Assembly (NCBI RefSeq): GCF_001729245.1
Contig: NZ_CP015217.1
Span: 1,118,001-1,182,000 of the forward strand
Reading direction: 5' to 3'
Origin: Leptospira tipperaryensis
GTDB lineage: Bacteria; Spirochaetota; Leptospiria; Leptospirales; Leptospiraceae
DNA: 64,000 nt
This document shows positions 29,228 to 59,585 of the stretch, in pieces (within the stretch, counting starts at the first letter, position 1; each line of letters starts with the position of its first letter). Below the pieces are notes generated by a model. It had not been told where the DNA came from. It did not search any database and saw only the letters and a program-made list of their open reading frames with translations. A program made the position numbers and the translations under genes.

Positions 29228-29293
29228 GTTTATAAGGATTGAAACCGAGGCCGGCCTTATAGAGCATCCTAAGCCTCCCAAAAGGAATCATAC

Positions 29294-31952
<2,659 letters not shown>

Positions 31953-31974
31953 ATCGATTAGGCAGGTTTCAAGA

Positions 31975-34752
<2,778 letters not shown>

Positions 34753-34793
34753 GAAAGAACCAAAATCGAAAGAAGAATTTCCGTGGTTCTTTG

Positions 34794-34830
34794 AAAAAGC
34801 CCGAGAGTAAAATCTTGGGCTTTTTCTTTT
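34794..34830 (+). terminator. Rho-independent terminator of the sucB-lpdA-sucA unit
   Basis: AAAAAGCCC (34794-34802) pairs with GGGCTTTTT (34817-34825), extendable by partly paired bases inside the loop, and a T-rich tail follows to 34830. It lies 41 bp after the sucA stop. Confidence 0.85.
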
Positions 34831-34849
34831 TAACGGCAAGCACTGTTTT

Positions 34850-35010
34850 GTCGTAGTTCCTACAATCCTCCGTAATACAAAAGCGCGCCCCTCCCTGATC
34901 TTGGGTGGAGGGGAGAGGTGGCGGGAAAAAGTGGGAAGTTCTCCTCTATCAGAAAATTATACTTTTTTCAAGTAAAATATTTCTCTTCGATTTTTGTAGG
35001 AACTCCGACA
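34850..35010 (+). repeat. MITE-like intergenic repeat, copy A
   Basis: A 161-bp element is bounded by GTCGTAGTTCCTACA and TGTAGGAACTCCGACA, which are inverted repeats and each nearly palindromic. Inside are a GC-rich CGCCCCTCCCT...GGGTGGAGGGG hairpin and the box CTCTATCAGAAAATTATA. Copies B (37629) and C (60210, inverted) share all three parts. No coding frame is present. Confidence 0.85.
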
Positions 35011-35196
35011 GACTTTGTTTTTTCAAAAATTTCATTTCAAAATACGTTTCTTGAGAATTTTGAATCGTATCTGAAGTTATTTTTTTCTTTACTGTAACCT
35101 TCCTTTGAATCTTTGGAATTCTATCATAAAGATTACGCGAAACGATCCTTAGATTCGAAGGCAGATACGATTTCGACAAAGAGGAACCGGTTACAA

Positions 35197-35637
35197 ATGA
35201 AAATAAAACCGTACGAGGAAAAATTTCGAGCGCAGATGATTTCTCTCTGGGAGCGTTCGGTTCGAGATACTCACAAATTTGTTTCTCCGGATGATATAGA
35301 GTATTTTAAAACTTTGGTCGCAGGCATCGACTTTCGTTTGTTTCAAGTCTATTGTTGTGTCAACGAAGATGAAAATTTGATCGGATTTATCGGGGTGGCC
35401 GAAAATAAAATCGAAATGCTTTTTTTAGAACCGAGACAGATCGGAAAAGGAAACGGCAAAGTCCTCCTCGAATTTGCGATTCAAGATTTAGGGGCTACCG
35501 AAGTTGACGTAAACGAACAGAATGTGAATGCGGTTCGGTTCTATTCCAAATTCGGATTTAGAACCTATGATAGGACCGAACTCGATCCAGAAGGAAAAAA
35601 ATATCCGATTCTGAAAATGAGACTTTCCCTTTCCTGA
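35197..35637 (+). CDS. GNAT-family N-acetyltransferase
   Basis: I start at the ATG at 35197 because GAGGA lies about 10 nt upstream and the protein then begins MKIKPYEEKF, typical for the family; the frame is open further upstream into the intergenic region without support. The 146 residues include LIGFIGVAENKIEMLFLEPRQIGKGNGKVLLEFA, whose QIGKGNGK matches the acetyl-CoA Q/RxxGxG/A loop, and VNEQNVNAVRFYSKFGFRT. Substrate unknown. It is monocistronic, between the sucA terminator/repeat region and a convergent TPR gene. Confidence 0.85.
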   Translation: MKIKPYEEKFRAQMISLWERSVRDTHKFVSPDDIEYFKTLVAGIDFRLFQVYCCVNEDENLIGFIGVAENKIEMLFLEPRQIGKGNGKVLLEFAIQDLGATEVDVNEQNVNAVRFYSKFGFRTYDRTELDPEGKKYPILKMRLSLS

Positions 35638-35735
35638 ATTTAAGAACAAAAGAGGAGAAGCCCTGTTCTTCTTTACACTGAATTTGCGAAGTGTCTTCGA
35701 TTAAAAAAACAATCGAATTTATTTGAGTTCTTTCG

Positions 35736-37277
35736 TTACCTTTTCTTCGTTTCCTGTAGAATCGTTTCCACAATTTCCGATCTATTCCCCAGGCTTTTGG
35801 CTTTTTTTGCATATCGAGCGGCGGAGGATGAATTCCTTAACTTCCAAAAAATTTCCGCGATGTTTGCCGGATAAATGGATTCTTCCGGCGACAACTTTTC
35901 GGCGTCCTGAAAGGAGCGGATCGATTCTTCCCATCTTCCCATTTCGTCTAACGCACATCCGACCAAATTGTGAAGTCGACTTCTACCTGCGTGATCGACT
36001 ACGGCGGCAATGAGTAGATTTTTTTCCGCACGTTTCATTCCTTCTTCCGGTGAACCGGATTTCAACCAATGAAGTCTCGCATCCAAAAAGTGCGCCTCGG
36101 CGTCTCCGGGATAATCCAAGAAGATGGAAGCCAATATTTCCTCGACTTTCGAATATTCTTTTTTCTTAATGAGTTCCCAACCTTGAACCAGTCTCTCTAC
36201 GATTTTTTTGTGTCTCGACTTGTGAATTTCACGATCCGAAAAGGTTCCACTCGGCATGGAAAGTATGAAGTTATCGATTTGGATAATCAGATTTGAAGCT
36301 AAGTCCATCGCTTTTCGGTTTTGTTTGAGCTTCGCTGCCAGCGGATCGTTGATGATCGTAAGAGCCCAATTCTTTGCGGTTTCGACGGAGTGTAATACTC
36401 CGATCGTATATTTTGGTATTTTAGAAATTTCTAAAATAGATTCCCATCGATTCGGATGATAGAGCAGGAGGGCGGAGATCAGACTTGCCCCGCCGGCATA
36501 TTCCGGTTGTCTTTTATCCTTTTCCAGGAGATTCTGAAACGTTTTGAATCCGAAATCGGCCGAAACCCACGCGCAGATCTCCGCGGCTTCTCTTTCGTGA
36601 TGAAAGGCGTTCTCGGGATAAAAATTTAGAATCCGTAGACATTTTTCTTTCCAGAGTTCTTCCTGGCTGGAATCCATTTTTCCCAGACGAAAATATACGT
36701 TTGCCAATGCGAAATAGGCATCATCCAGAGTGGAGACGTTAGGATGACGAAGGATTGTGGTCTCTTGTTGATTTAGGAATTCGTAAAGTCCTTCCTCTGA
36801 AATTTTTTCGACTCTTTTATCCAGGTCGTAAGGTATAAAATCAAAGGCATCCGAATATTCGTCCGGGCCTTCCAACGTCGAATATGCAATTTTATTTTTC
36901 CCTTCGTAACTTCCCCATTGCGCTTCGATAAAGGGGACTAAATCCGATTTCATACTCGTCCAAGTCTGATTCGGAAAAATATGGAGTTCGTCGTGACTGG
37001 AGTCCCAGGTTCCATAGAGTTGCAAACGGGGAAGCCAGACGAGTATTTCGGGATCTTCGTCATAAGCCTCGGAATTCTTGATAAGTCCGACTGAGTTTGT
37101 ATAGTATTGACCTCTCTCTTCCTCTTTGAATGGTCCGATTTTTACGGAGCTAAAATGAAATTCCTCGACGGACGCGAGATCGAACCAACCTTGGGAATCG
37201 GTTTCGACTCTTCTTCCTACGCTCAAATCATCTACGAGATCTTGTGGAAGATTTAAAATATTCTGATTTTCTTTCAT
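35736..37277 (-). CDS. TPR-containing protein of unknown function
   Basis: The 513-residue cytoplasmic-looking protein has no signal peptide. Residues about 25-140 form a compact domain rich in Trp and acidic residues (VWLPRLQLYGTWDSSHDELHIFP, then FIEAQWGS). This recalls a domain of small uncharacterised proteins encoded near toxin-immunity genes, but I cannot name it. The rest is helical with TPR-like units, clearest at about 390-500 (DAEAHFLDARLHWLKSG, GRWEESIRSFQDAEKLSP). GGAGA precedes the ATG. It is convergent with the acetyltransferase gene and isolated upstream by a repeat-containing spacer. Confidence 0.7.
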   Translation of the reverse strand: MKENQNILNLPQDLVDDLSVGRRVETDSQGWFDLASVEEFHFSSVKIGPFKEEERGQYYTNSVGLIKNSEAYDEDPEILVWLPRLQLYGTWDSSHDELHIFPNQTWTSMKSDLVPFIEAQWGSYEGKNKIAYSTLEGPDEYSDAFDFIPYDLDKRVEKISEEGLYEFLNQQETTILRHPNVSTLDDAYFALANVYFRLGKMDSSQEELWKEKCLRILNFYPENAFHHEREAAEICAWVSADFGFKTFQNLLEKDKRQPEYAGGASLISALLLYHPNRWESILEISKIPKYTIGVLHSVETAKNWALTIINDPLAAKLKQNRKAMDLASNLIIQIDNFILSMPSGTFSDREIHKSRHKKIVERLVQGWELIKKKEYSKVEEILASIFLDYPGDAEAHFLDARLHWLKSGSPEEGMKRAEKNLLIAAVVDHAGRSRLHNLVGCALDEMGRWEESIRSFQDAEKLSPEESIYPANIAEIFWKLRNSSSAARYAKKAKSLGNRSEIVETILQETKKR

Positions 37278-37628
37278 AGTTATTGTCTCCGATTCAATCG
37301 ATCGGGTTCCTCTGTTTACCGAGTGTAATGAATCTTTTACGTTGATTCCAGTATAGAATCATCTGAGGAAAATTTCTTCTCCTATTATATTATGATATTC
37401 ACAGATTCCCCGCGATAGCGATTGAAGCAGAAATTCATGCGGGTCGGACGGATGGTCGGCTTTAAAAGAGATTGAATCCCTTTCGTAAAATCTCGCGGCG
37501 TGAATTGGAGCGGAAAGCGCGGCCGCTCGCTTCCTTTGAAATGAATTTCCCGAGCGGATCGCCCAAATTATATTTCGATTTTTGTATATGCTAAAATTTT
37601 AAATTATCAGAACGGAATCCGAAGAGTC

Positions 37629-37787
37629 GTCGTAGTTCCGACAAGCTTTTCCGTGAAACTTGCGCGCCCCACCCTGATTGGGTGGAGGAGGCGGGATCGC
37701 GGGAGAAAATCGAGCGACTTTTCTCTATCACAAAATCATAATTCTATCAAGAATCTTTCGCGCCTTTGTTTTGTAGGAACTCCTACA
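37629..37787 (+). repeat. MITE-like intergenic repeat, copy B
   Basis: A 159-bp element in the same orientation as copy A. Ends are GTCGTAGTTCCGAC and TGTAGGAACTCCTACA. Internally it has GCGCGCCCCACCCTGATTGGGTGGAGG and TCTCTATCACAAAATCATAATT, matching copies A and C closely. Confidence 0.85.
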
Positions 37788-37856
37788 AAACTAGCAGACT
37801 GTCATAAAATCGTTTAAAAGAATTTTTGAGAGGAAACGAGGGAGGTTTTGAAAATC

Positions 37857-37900
37857 AAACTCGCTCTAAAGATTAAGATCGCAATTCTTAGAACGAGTTT
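37857..37900 (-). terminator. Probable terminator of the carA unit
   Basis: AAACTCGCTCTAAAG (37857-37871) pairs imperfectly with CTTAGAACGAGTTT (37887-37900). It lies 10 bp beyond the stop of the small gene at 37910. On the minus strand the stem is followed by GATTTTC, a weak T-run. Confidence 0.55.
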
Positions 37901-37909
37901 TTCGAAATT

Positions 37910-38098
37910 TTAGAGGATTCCGGTCTTTCTTGCGATCGCGTAAAAGTTTACGCCATATCCAAGGCCGAGAAAATTCTTTGGTGGAAAAAGGTCGTCCGTT
38001 TCAGGATTCCATACGTCTTTTACCAACGCTTCTACTGAGAAATCTTTCCCCACGGGGAGTCCTAAAATGCGATCGGGAAGTTGCGGAAATTCTGCCAT
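37910..38098 (-). CDS. Small DUF5808-like protein coupled to carA
   Basis: From the ATG at 38098 the product is 62 residues; the frame also reaches an ATG at 38125 inside carA. The C-terminal half, WNPETDDLFPPKNFLGLGYGVNFYAIAR, resembles the short DUF5808 domain (pattern NPdDpr.fVpk..G.GwtlNf). Its ATG starts one base after the carA stop, with AAAGGTG as ribosome site inside carA, so translation is coupled. Function unknown; the coupling suggests it is made with the carbamoyl-phosphate synthase small subunit. Confidence 0.65.
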   Translation of the reverse strand: MAEFPQLPDRILGLPVGKDFSVEALVKDVWNPETDDLFPPKNFLGLGYGVNFYAIARKTGIL

Positions 38099-38099
38099 G

Positions 38100-39191
38100 T
38101 CATACACCTTTTTTTGTAGTTTCAACGAGATCGTAAAATTTTTGAAAGAGATACCTGGAGTCGTTCGGTCCCGGCGCGCTTTCCGGGTGATACTGAACCG
38201 TTAGTAAAGGATAACCGGACTTTAATATTCCTTCCACAGTATTGTCGTTTAAATTGATAAACGAAACGGGCTCTTCGATCTTATGATCGTCGATCACCGC
38301 AAAACCGTGATTTTGCGATGTGATCTCGACTTTTCGAGTTGATAGATCCTGAACCGGTTGATTTCCACCTCTGTGTCCGAACTTCATCTTCTCGGTTTTT
38401 TTTCCGAGAGAAAGTCCTATGATCTGATGGCCGAGGCAGATTCCAAAAAGGGGATATCCTTTTTCCATAATCTTCTTCGTCGCGTCGATCGCGTAATCCA
38501 AGGGTGCGGGATCTCCGGGACCATTGGAAAGAAAGAATGCGTCAGTTCCTTCTTTCATAATTTCTTCGGCTGGAGTAAGAGCGGGATAAACCGTAACAGC
38601 AAATCCGGTCGTGTCGAGAAGGCGAAGAATGTTCGTCTTCACTCCGTAATCGTAAACCGCGAGTTTGTATTTTTTTCCGGTATTAGTTCCAAAGATATAT
38701 TTGCTGGAAGTCGTCACAACCTTCGCGAGGTCCGCGTTGATGATTCCTGGAAAGGATTTCACCTTTTCTAAAAAGGAAGGAGAATATTCCGGAGCGATAA
38801 AAATCCCTCCGTTCGGCGATCCGTTGGTTCTGATAAAACGAGTCAGCTTTCGAGTGTCGATTCCCTGAATTCCTGGAATCTTATATTCTTTTAAAAATTG
38901 AGAGAGGGTTTTTTGGGATTTAAAGTTGGAAGGCCGATCCACGTATTCTTTTACGATCAACCCGCTTGCCTGGATCTTGGAGGACTCCATATTGTCCGGG
39001 TGAATCCCGTAGTTTCCGATCATCGGATAGGTCAGGGTGATGATCTGATTGCAATAGGAAGGATCCGTTAGGATCTCTTGATAGCCGGCCATGGATGTGT
39101 TGAAGACAACCTCTCCGACCGATTCCGCTTCATAACCGAAGGATTCTCCCTCGATGACCGTACCATTATCGAGAACTAAGAACGCTTTCAT
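38100..39191 (-). CDS. carA: Carbamoyl-phosphate synthase small (glutaminase) subunit
   Basis: CarA hydrolyses glutamine and feeds ammonia to CarB for arginine and pyrimidine synthesis. Starting at the ATG at 39191 gives 363 residues, the family norm, beginning [19 protein letters not shown]; upstream starts (39221, 39353) would extend beyond it. The class I glutaminase triad is visible in [14 protein letters not shown] (Cys) and [13 protein letters not shown] (His and Glu). carB is not in the window. It is divergent from thrS, with only 135 bp between the starts. Confidence 0.95.
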   Translation of the reverse strand: MKAFLVLDNGTVIEGESFGYEAESVGEVVFNTSMAGYQEILTDPSYCNQIITLTYPMIGNYGIHPDNMESSKIQASGLIVKEYVDRPSNFKSQKTLSQFLKEYKIPGIQGIDTRKLTRFIRTNGSPNGGIFIAPEYSPSFLEKVKSFPGIINADLAKVVTTSSKYIFGTNTGKKYKLAVYDYGVKTNILRLLDTTGFAVTVYPALTPAEEIMKEGTDAFFLSNGPGDPAPLDYAIDATKKIMEKGYPLFGICLGHQIIGLSLGKKTEKMKFGHRGGNQPVQDLSTRKVEITSQNHGFAVIDDHKIEEPVSFINLNDNTVEGILKSGYPLLTVQYHPESAPGPNDSRYLFQKFYDLVETTKKGV

Positions 39192-39326
39192 CTCATACAG
39201 CGTCGATAGGGGTTCGGGCATAGTCAAGGTTTTTCCCCCGCAAATGCAAATCGGTTGAAAAATATGTCCGATTTTCGCGAATGGAAAAGGGGGAAACCCC
39301 AATTTAGTTCCTGGAAAATAAAAAGA

Positions 39327-42207
<2,881 letters not shown>

Positions 42208-42233
42208 GTTCCAAATAGGACCTAAAGGTAGAG

Positions 42234-42793
<560 letters not shown>

Positions 42794-42819
42794 TCAATCC
42801 TGCTTGACCAGAATCGTCG

Positions 42820-42845
42820 GCCCTGTAAGTTTACAGGGCTTTTTC
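42820..42845 (+). terminator. Rho-independent terminator after rplT
   Basis: GCCCTGTAA (42820-42828) pairs perfectly with TTACAGGGC (42831-42839), leaving a tiny GT loop (in practice 4 nt after opening one pair), followed by TTTTT. Confidence 0.88.
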
Positions 42846-42878
42846 TGTTTTCAGAGAACGTTTTTTAAGGAGAATCAG

Positions 42879-43558
<680 letters not shown>

Positions 43559-43566
43559 GTTGGTCG

Positions 43567-43881
43567 ATGGAGCCCCGTAGGGTAAAAGTCAGAATCCTCG
43601 GTGAGGAATATACGATCCTCGGCGAAACGGGCGAAGACTATATCCAAAACCTTGCCGATCAAGTAGATCGGAAGCTCAGAGAGTTGGGGGCCGGTATGCC
43701 CGGCGCTTCCCGACAAAAATTAGCAATCCTAGCCGCGCTCAACTTTGCAGACGAACTCCAACAAGTGAAAGAAACCAAAAACGAACCTTCCTCCCCGACT
43801 ACCACGGGAACAGGAGAAATCGAAGAAAAGACCCGCAAGCTGATTACGATGTTGGAAGAAGGAATCATTGGCGACCTTTGA
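43567..43881 (+). CDS. zapA: Cell division protein ZapA
   Basis: The 104-residue protein has the ZapA pattern: RRVKVRILGEEYTILGETGEDYIQNLADQVD, then KLAILAALNFADELQQVKE, and a C-terminal coiled coil. ZapA bundles FtsZ filaments at mid-cell in the cytoplasm. It sits between the ZapB-like gene and a 5-formyl-THF cyclo-ligase gene; in gamma-proteobacteria zapA is also next to that enzyme gene (with 6S RNA between), but the 41-bp gap here leaves no room for such an RNA. Confidence 0.88.
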   Translation: MEPRRVKVRILGEEYTILGETGEDYIQNLADQVDRKLRELGAGMPGASRQKLAILAALNFADELQQVKETKNEPSSPTTTGTGEIEEKTRKLITMLEEGIIGDL

Positions 43882-43922
43882 TTTTTCTCATTTTTGAAAA
43901 TTGATCTCTTAGAAATTCTCCT

Positions 43923-44453
43923 TTGAAATTACAATCCCGAAACGCACTCAGAACGCTTCTTACTCTTTTGGAAGAAAGAGAACAGAAGGACCGCGAAATC
44001 CTTCGTATGTTAAAAGAAGTGACTGCGGACGCCAAGAAGATCATCGCCTATTCTCCCGATAAATGGGAAGTCAAGGTGGATCCGAACGTTCTCGGATGGA
44101 ATTCTTCCGATAAGGAAATTTATTTCCCGAAGATGATGGATCAAAAGTTGGAGTTCCTATTACCCGAAGCATGGGAATCGGGACCTTTCGGAATTTCGGA
44201 GCCGGTGGGAACTAAGACATTGGATTTCCACGAAGCCGATTTGATTGTCGTACCTGCCTTAGGTTATGATGATCTTGGATATCGTCTTGGACGCGGCGCG
44301 GGCTTTTATGACAGAACTCTTTTCGATGTAAATCCGAGTAAATTAATCGGACTTACATACGAGGAACTCTTTCCGGCACACTTTGACAAAGAGAAGCACG
44401 ACATAAGAGTGGGCCGAGTGATAACGGAGAAAAAAATCTATCAAATCGTCTGA
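43923..44453 (+). CDS. 5-formyltetrahydrofolate cyclo-ligase
   Basis: The 176-residue enzyme converts 5-formyl-THF to 5,10-methenyl-THF with ATP. The signature GYRLGRGAGFYDR (family GxRLGxGxGYYDR), the preceding DLIVVPALGYD and the N-terminal SRNALRTLL support the call. The start appears to be TTG (43923) with TCTCC before it rather than a strong purine-rich site, so the exact start is uncertain. The protein is slightly short (usual 180-200). It ends the zapB-like/zapA unit. Confidence 0.85.
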   Translation: MKLQSRNALRTLLTLLEEREQKDREILRMLKEVTADAKKIIAYSPDKWEVKVDPNVLGWNSSDKEIYFPKMMDQKLEFLLPEAWESGPFGISEPVGTKTLDFHEADLIVVPALGYDDLGYRLGRGAGFYDRTLFDVNPSKLIGLTYEELFPAHFDKEKHDIRVGRVITEKKIYQIV

Positions 44454-44531
44454 AAAAGCGGTAAAATACTGTCTATTTCCAGATACGGTGAAGAATTTTT
44501 AGGTTTAGAGATTTCTTTCTTTCGAAATTTC

Positions 44532-44562
44532 TTGAAAAACAAATCGCACTCTGTTTTATATA
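44532..44562 (+). promoter_or_regulatory. Possible promoter of the chemotaxis unit
   Basis: TTGAAA (44532-44537) and TATATA (44557-44562) lie upstream of cheW. The 19-bp spacer is longer than ideal. No sigma-28-type flagellar promoter was evident. Confidence 0.3.
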
Positions 44563-44604
44563 TTGATCCTGGATTTTGCATGGAGAACCATCTGGTAAAT
44601 AATC

Positions 44605-45098
44605 ATGGCCTCATTTGATAACCGACAATACCTCGAATCCTTGGAAGCGGATAAAACCACTGAGTCCCAAAAAGAATATTTAACGTTCAATGTGGAACAG
44701 GAGATTTTCGGAATCGATATTTTAAAGATTCACGAGATCTTAAAACCGGTTCCGATCACAAGAATTCCGAACGGTGACGATTATATTTTGGGAGTGATTA
44801 ATCTTAGGGGAGAGATCATTCCGATATTAGATCTGAAACAAGTTTTCGGAATCGGTTACAGCGAAATCATTCCTTCCACTCGTATCATCGTCGTCGTGCA
44901 CGAAGAAAAACGCGCGGGAATTCTCGTAGATACTGTGAAACAAGTAGTCAAGATTCAACACGATAAGATCAGTCAGGCGACGGACGACCTGACTCTCAAT
45001 TATAGTTCTTTGATCGAATCCGTCAGCCAGGCGGACAACACTCTGATACTCAATTTGAATCTATCCGTCCTGATCCACTTTGAACAGGAGGCAAACTA

Positions 45099-45099
<1 letters not shown>
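44605..45099 (+). CDS. cheW: Chemotaxis coupling protein CheW
   Basis: The 164-residue protein is a single CheW domain: LTFNVEQEIFGIDILKIHEILKPVPITRIPN, ILGVINLRGEIIPILDLKQVFG and RAGILVDTVKQVVKI are the diagnostic strands. CheW links CheA to methyl-accepting receptors in cytoplasmic arrays. Its stop overlaps the cheA start (TAATG), so the two are co-translated. It leads the cheW-cheA-cheB-cheY unit. An N-terminal extension of about 20 polar residues is present. Confidence 0.95.
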
Positions 45100-48329
<3,230 letters not shown>

Positions 48330-48334
48330 TTCAA

Positions 48335-49772
<1,438 letters not shown>

Positions 49773-49785
49773 GGGTTGTCTTTGA

Positions 49786-50571
<786 letters not shown>

Positions 50572-51093
50572 TTGAAGCATTACTTTTTGTTTCCGGTGAA
50601 CCTTTAAAATTGGCGAGCGTAGCCAAGTCGACAGGAATCGAAAAGACGGAAGCCAGAGAAATCCTAGACGAACTCGTTTTGGATTATTCCGAAAAGAACG
50701 GCGGTTTTCTTTTAAAAGAAATCGGCGGCGCCTATCAGTTCGTCACCAACGAAAACTTTTCCGAAATCCTAGGAAACATCTTCAAAGAAAAAAGAAGAGA
50801 ACAACTTTCCCGCTCCAGTTTGGATACTCTCGCCATCATCGCCTACAAACAACCGATCACACTTCCTGAGATCGACGAGATCCGAGGAGTTTCTTCTCGG
50901 GCTATGGTAACCTCCCTCATTTCCAAAAAACTCATCAAACCGATCGGCAACAAAGAAGTCCCCGGAAGACCGGCGCTCTACGGAACCACGAAAGAATTCT
51001 TGATTCATTTTGGATTGAATAAACTATCGGATCTTCCGGCTCCCGTGGAAGTCAAAGAGCTGAAATTCGAAAACTTGGATGATCTACTCGAAA

Positions 51094-54394
<3,301 letters not shown>

Positions 54395-54402
<8 letters not shown>

Positions 54403-55087
54403 AAATGTAATCGCGCTCGACGGTCCTGCCGGTTCCGGAAAAAGTACGGTCGCGAGACAGATCGCGGAGAAAATCGGATTTAACTACTTAGATACCGGCG
54501 CCTTTTACCGCGCGCTTACTCTTTTTTTGTATCGTCTTTATGAAAAGACGCCTAACGCAGGGGAATTCTCCGATTGGGTGAAAACAAATGAGGCCGAAAC
54601 TTCTATCTCTCACGCTCATATTCTCTGCGAATTCTCCGCAGGAAATGAAAATCGGATTTTCTTAAATAATGAAGACGTTTCTCTTGCGATTAGAACTCCT
54701 GAAATTACGAGAGAAATCAAACACATCGCGAACAAGCGAATCTATCGCGATTTTGTGAACAAGGAACTCCATTCTTTGGCGAAACTTCACAAACTTCTTA
54801 TGGACGGAAGAGACATCGGGACCGAAGTTTTTCCGGACGCAAAGTTTAAATTCTATCTTACCGCTTCTTCCAAAGTCCGCGCCGAAAGAAGAACTCTTCA
54901 GTTGAAAGAACAGGGAATTTCCGCGGATCAAAACGAGATCGAAAGAGAGATCATTCTTCGCGATAAATCGGATATGGAAAGAGATATCGCACCTCTCTAT
55001 CAGGCAAAGGACGCAATCCTGATTGACACTGATATACTCTCCAAAAATAGTGTAATTAGCAAGATCCTCGAGATTCTGGATCGATGA
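54395..55087 (+). CDS. cmk: Cytidylate kinase
   Basis: The ATG at 54395 has AAGGA upstream and yields 230 residues, the usual size. The P-loop is [23 protein letters not shown], followed by [31 protein letters not shown] and an RDKSDMERD segment, all typical of CMP/dCMP kinase. It overlaps aroA by 8 bp and precedes rpsA, the cmk-rpsA order seen in many bacteria. Confidence 0.96.
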
Positions 55088-55132
55088 CCCCCGACATCCA
55101 GCGGATCCCAGACTACCATTTTAGCCGAGTAA

Positions 55133-56825
<1,693 letters not shown>

Positions 56826-56849
56826 GAATCCAAAGTTAAGGACCAAAGG

Positions 56850-57593
56850 ATGAAACGGTACGAAGTCGGTCAGACCGCAAAAGAAGTCAAAGTCGATCCT
56901 TACGCGGATTTTCAAGGTAGTAAGCTCGAACTGGTTCTGATTAAATTTTTCAGATCGGTCGCGGCTCATATCAAAGAAGTTCTGATCGGGGTAGGGGTGA
57001 TTCTCCTAATCATCCTTGCGATCGTTACTTACGTTCAATACCAAGAGTCCCAATTCGAGAAGGGAACCATTGCTCTGGAAGCTCTGGATAAAAAATTTCG
57101 ACTCAATCCAGCGATTGATCTGAAAGAAAAGATCCAGGCTTTCGAAGAAGTTTCTTCTCAGTATTCTTCCAAAAAACTCGAACTCAGACTTGCAAAAATT
57201 CTTTCCGATCTCTACGCGAGAAACGGAGAATTTCAAAAGGCCGCAGACAAATTAGAATGGGCCGGCAAGAAGATCGACGAACCGACGGAAGTAAAGGCGT
57301 ATTACTTCTATTTGGCGGGAAATCTTCGTGAGAGAGAAGGAAATCTCGCAGCAGCCGAAACCAATTATAGTACAGCGGCCAATCTTCTTACAAATACGAG
57401 AGAAGCGAACGGCTTCTTGGCTTGGAGTTTGTATCAAACCGGAAGACTCCAGGCAAAGAACGGTAAAAAACCGGAAGCGATCCAATCCTTAAAAAAAGTT
57501 TTGGAACAGGATATCAAAACTCCGGCTTCCGATTACAACACCGTAAAACAATACGCAACTTTTCTACTCGTTCAACTCAACCAGAAAGGCTAA
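56850..57593 (+). CDS. Membrane-anchored TPR protein (YfgM-like)
   Basis: A cytoplasmic N-terminal segment (1-35) precedes one membrane helix (about 38-60, [20 protein letters not shown]) and then a helical region with TPR-type pairs (about 75-245), such as [22 protein letters not shown] and [20 protein letters not shown]. The layout is like YfgM/TPR_21 proteins, which assist folding of exported proteins at the membrane, but similarity is only architectural. It lies 24 bp after rpsA, and its stop overlaps hisG (TAATG). Confidence 0.75.
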   Translation: MKRYEVGQTAKEVKVDPYADFQGSKLELVLIKFFRSVAAHIKEVLIGVGVILLIILAIVTYVQYQESQFEKGTIALEALDKKFRLNPAIDLKEKIQAFEEVSSQYSSKKLELRLAKILSDLYARNGEFQKAADKLEWAGKKIDEPTEVKAYYFYLAGNLREREGNLAAAETNYSTAANLLTNTREANGFLAWSLYQTGRLQAKNGKKPEAIQSLKKVLEQDIKTPASDYNTVKQYATFLLVQLNQKG

Positions 57594-58210
57594 TGCTTAC
57601 ACTGGCCCTGCCAAAAGGAAGACTCGCTACGGAGAGCATCGATCTGATGATCTCCAGAGGCTGGCTTTCTTCCAAACCGGATCCCGAATCCAAAGAACTG
57701 ATTTACAATGATCCTTTAGGAAGAATCCGAATTCTTCTCGTGCGCTCACAAGACGTGGCGACTTACGTGGAACAATGTGCAGCGGACGCGGGTATCAGCG
57801 GTTGGGACGTCTTAAAAGAAGGCGGCTACGACCTCGCGACTCCTCTGGATTTGAAAATCGGAAAGTGCAGACTTTCTCTTGCGGCACCTGAGGGATATAC
57901 GCTCGAAGCGCGTCATCGTAAGATTCGCGTAGCGACTAAATATCCAAACTTAGCCAGAGAATTTTTCTTTCACAAAGGTTTATCCTGTGAGATCTTCAAA
58001 CTCTACGGAAGTATCGAACTCGCTCCTCTCGTCGGACTTTCGGATTGTATCGTGGATCTTGTTTCGACCGGCGGAACCTTAAAGGCAAACGGGCTCAAGG
58101 AATTGGACATAATTTTAGAATCTTCCGCTCGGCTGGTGTTCAATCGTTCCTCTCTTTACGGAAAAAGAAAGGAAGCGGTCGAATTTATGGATTCTCTTTC
58201 TAAAATCTGA
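57593..58210 (+). CDS. hisG: ATP phosphoribosyltransferase, short form
   Basis: The 205-residue protein begins [17 protein letters not shown] and has the family segments [25 protein letters not shown] and [23 protein letters not shown], the last being the phosphoribosyl-binding loop. It lacks the C-terminal regulatory domain of the long form (about 290-300 residues), so it should need the HisZ subunit, not seen here. It catalyses the first step of histidine synthesis. It overlaps the TPR gene by one base. Confidence 0.95.
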   Translation: MLTLALPKGRLATESIDLMISRGWLSSKPDPESKELIYNDPLGRIRILLVRSQDVATYVEQCAADAGISGWDVLKEGGYDLATPLDLKIGKCRLSLAAPEGYTLEARHRKIRVATKYPNLAREFFFHKGLSCEIFKLYGSIELAPLVGLSDCIVDLVSTGGTLKANGLKELDIILESSARLVFNRSSLYGKRKEAVEFMDSLSKI

Positions 58211-58300
58211 TTCAATCTTCAACTTACATTAAATAATGGTTGAGGAATACCAGCCTCAAAAAATTATAGTTTAACAATTCATTTTCCCAAGAGGAAATCA

Positions 58301-58501
58301 ATGGCAGTTCCCAAAAGACGCAAATCGAAATCAAAAGTAAGGACAAAACGGGCCCATCATGCCATCGGAAAACCAAATTTGGTTCCTTGTCCTAATTGTA
58401 ATTCTTACAGACTCCCTCATAGAATCTGCCCTACTTGCGGGTTCTATAAAACCGGAATCGTTTTAGAGCCGAAAGTCAAGAAGGCAAAAGAAGATAATTA
58501 A
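58301..58501 (+). CDS. rpmF: 50S ribosomal protein L32
   Basis: The 66-residue basic protein starts [20 protein letters not shown] and has two CxxC pairs ([20 protein letters not shown]), the zinc-ribbon form of L32. AAGAGGAAATCA precedes the ATG. plsX begins 5 bp after the stop, the widely conserved rpmF-plsX pair linking ribosome and phospholipid synthesis. Confidence 0.97.
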   Translation: MAVPKRRKSKSKVRTKRAHHAIGKPNLVPCPNCNSYRLPHRICPTCGFYKTGIVLEPKVKKAKEDN

Positions 58502-58506
58502 CTCCT

Positions 58507-59514
<1,008 letters not shown>

Positions 59515-59585
59515 TTCGAAAAGGAATCAAAAAAAGATCCGGCGCTTGTAGAGAAATGTAAGACTACGAAGCAGGATCGGATCTC

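Larger units (their letters stand above)
37278..37909. other. Intergenic region holding repeat copy B and a terminator
   Basis: About 630 bases without a supported gene. The left part (37278-37628) is unremarkable apart from a GC-rich patch near 37520; it holds the TPR gene promoter. The right part contains repeat copy B and the hairpin at 37857-37900. Confidence 0.7.

Noticed and set aside
43882..43922. 6S RNA between zapA and the formyl-THF cyclo-ligase gene, as in gamma-proteobacteria
   Set aside because: The 41-bp gap is far too short for 6S RNA.
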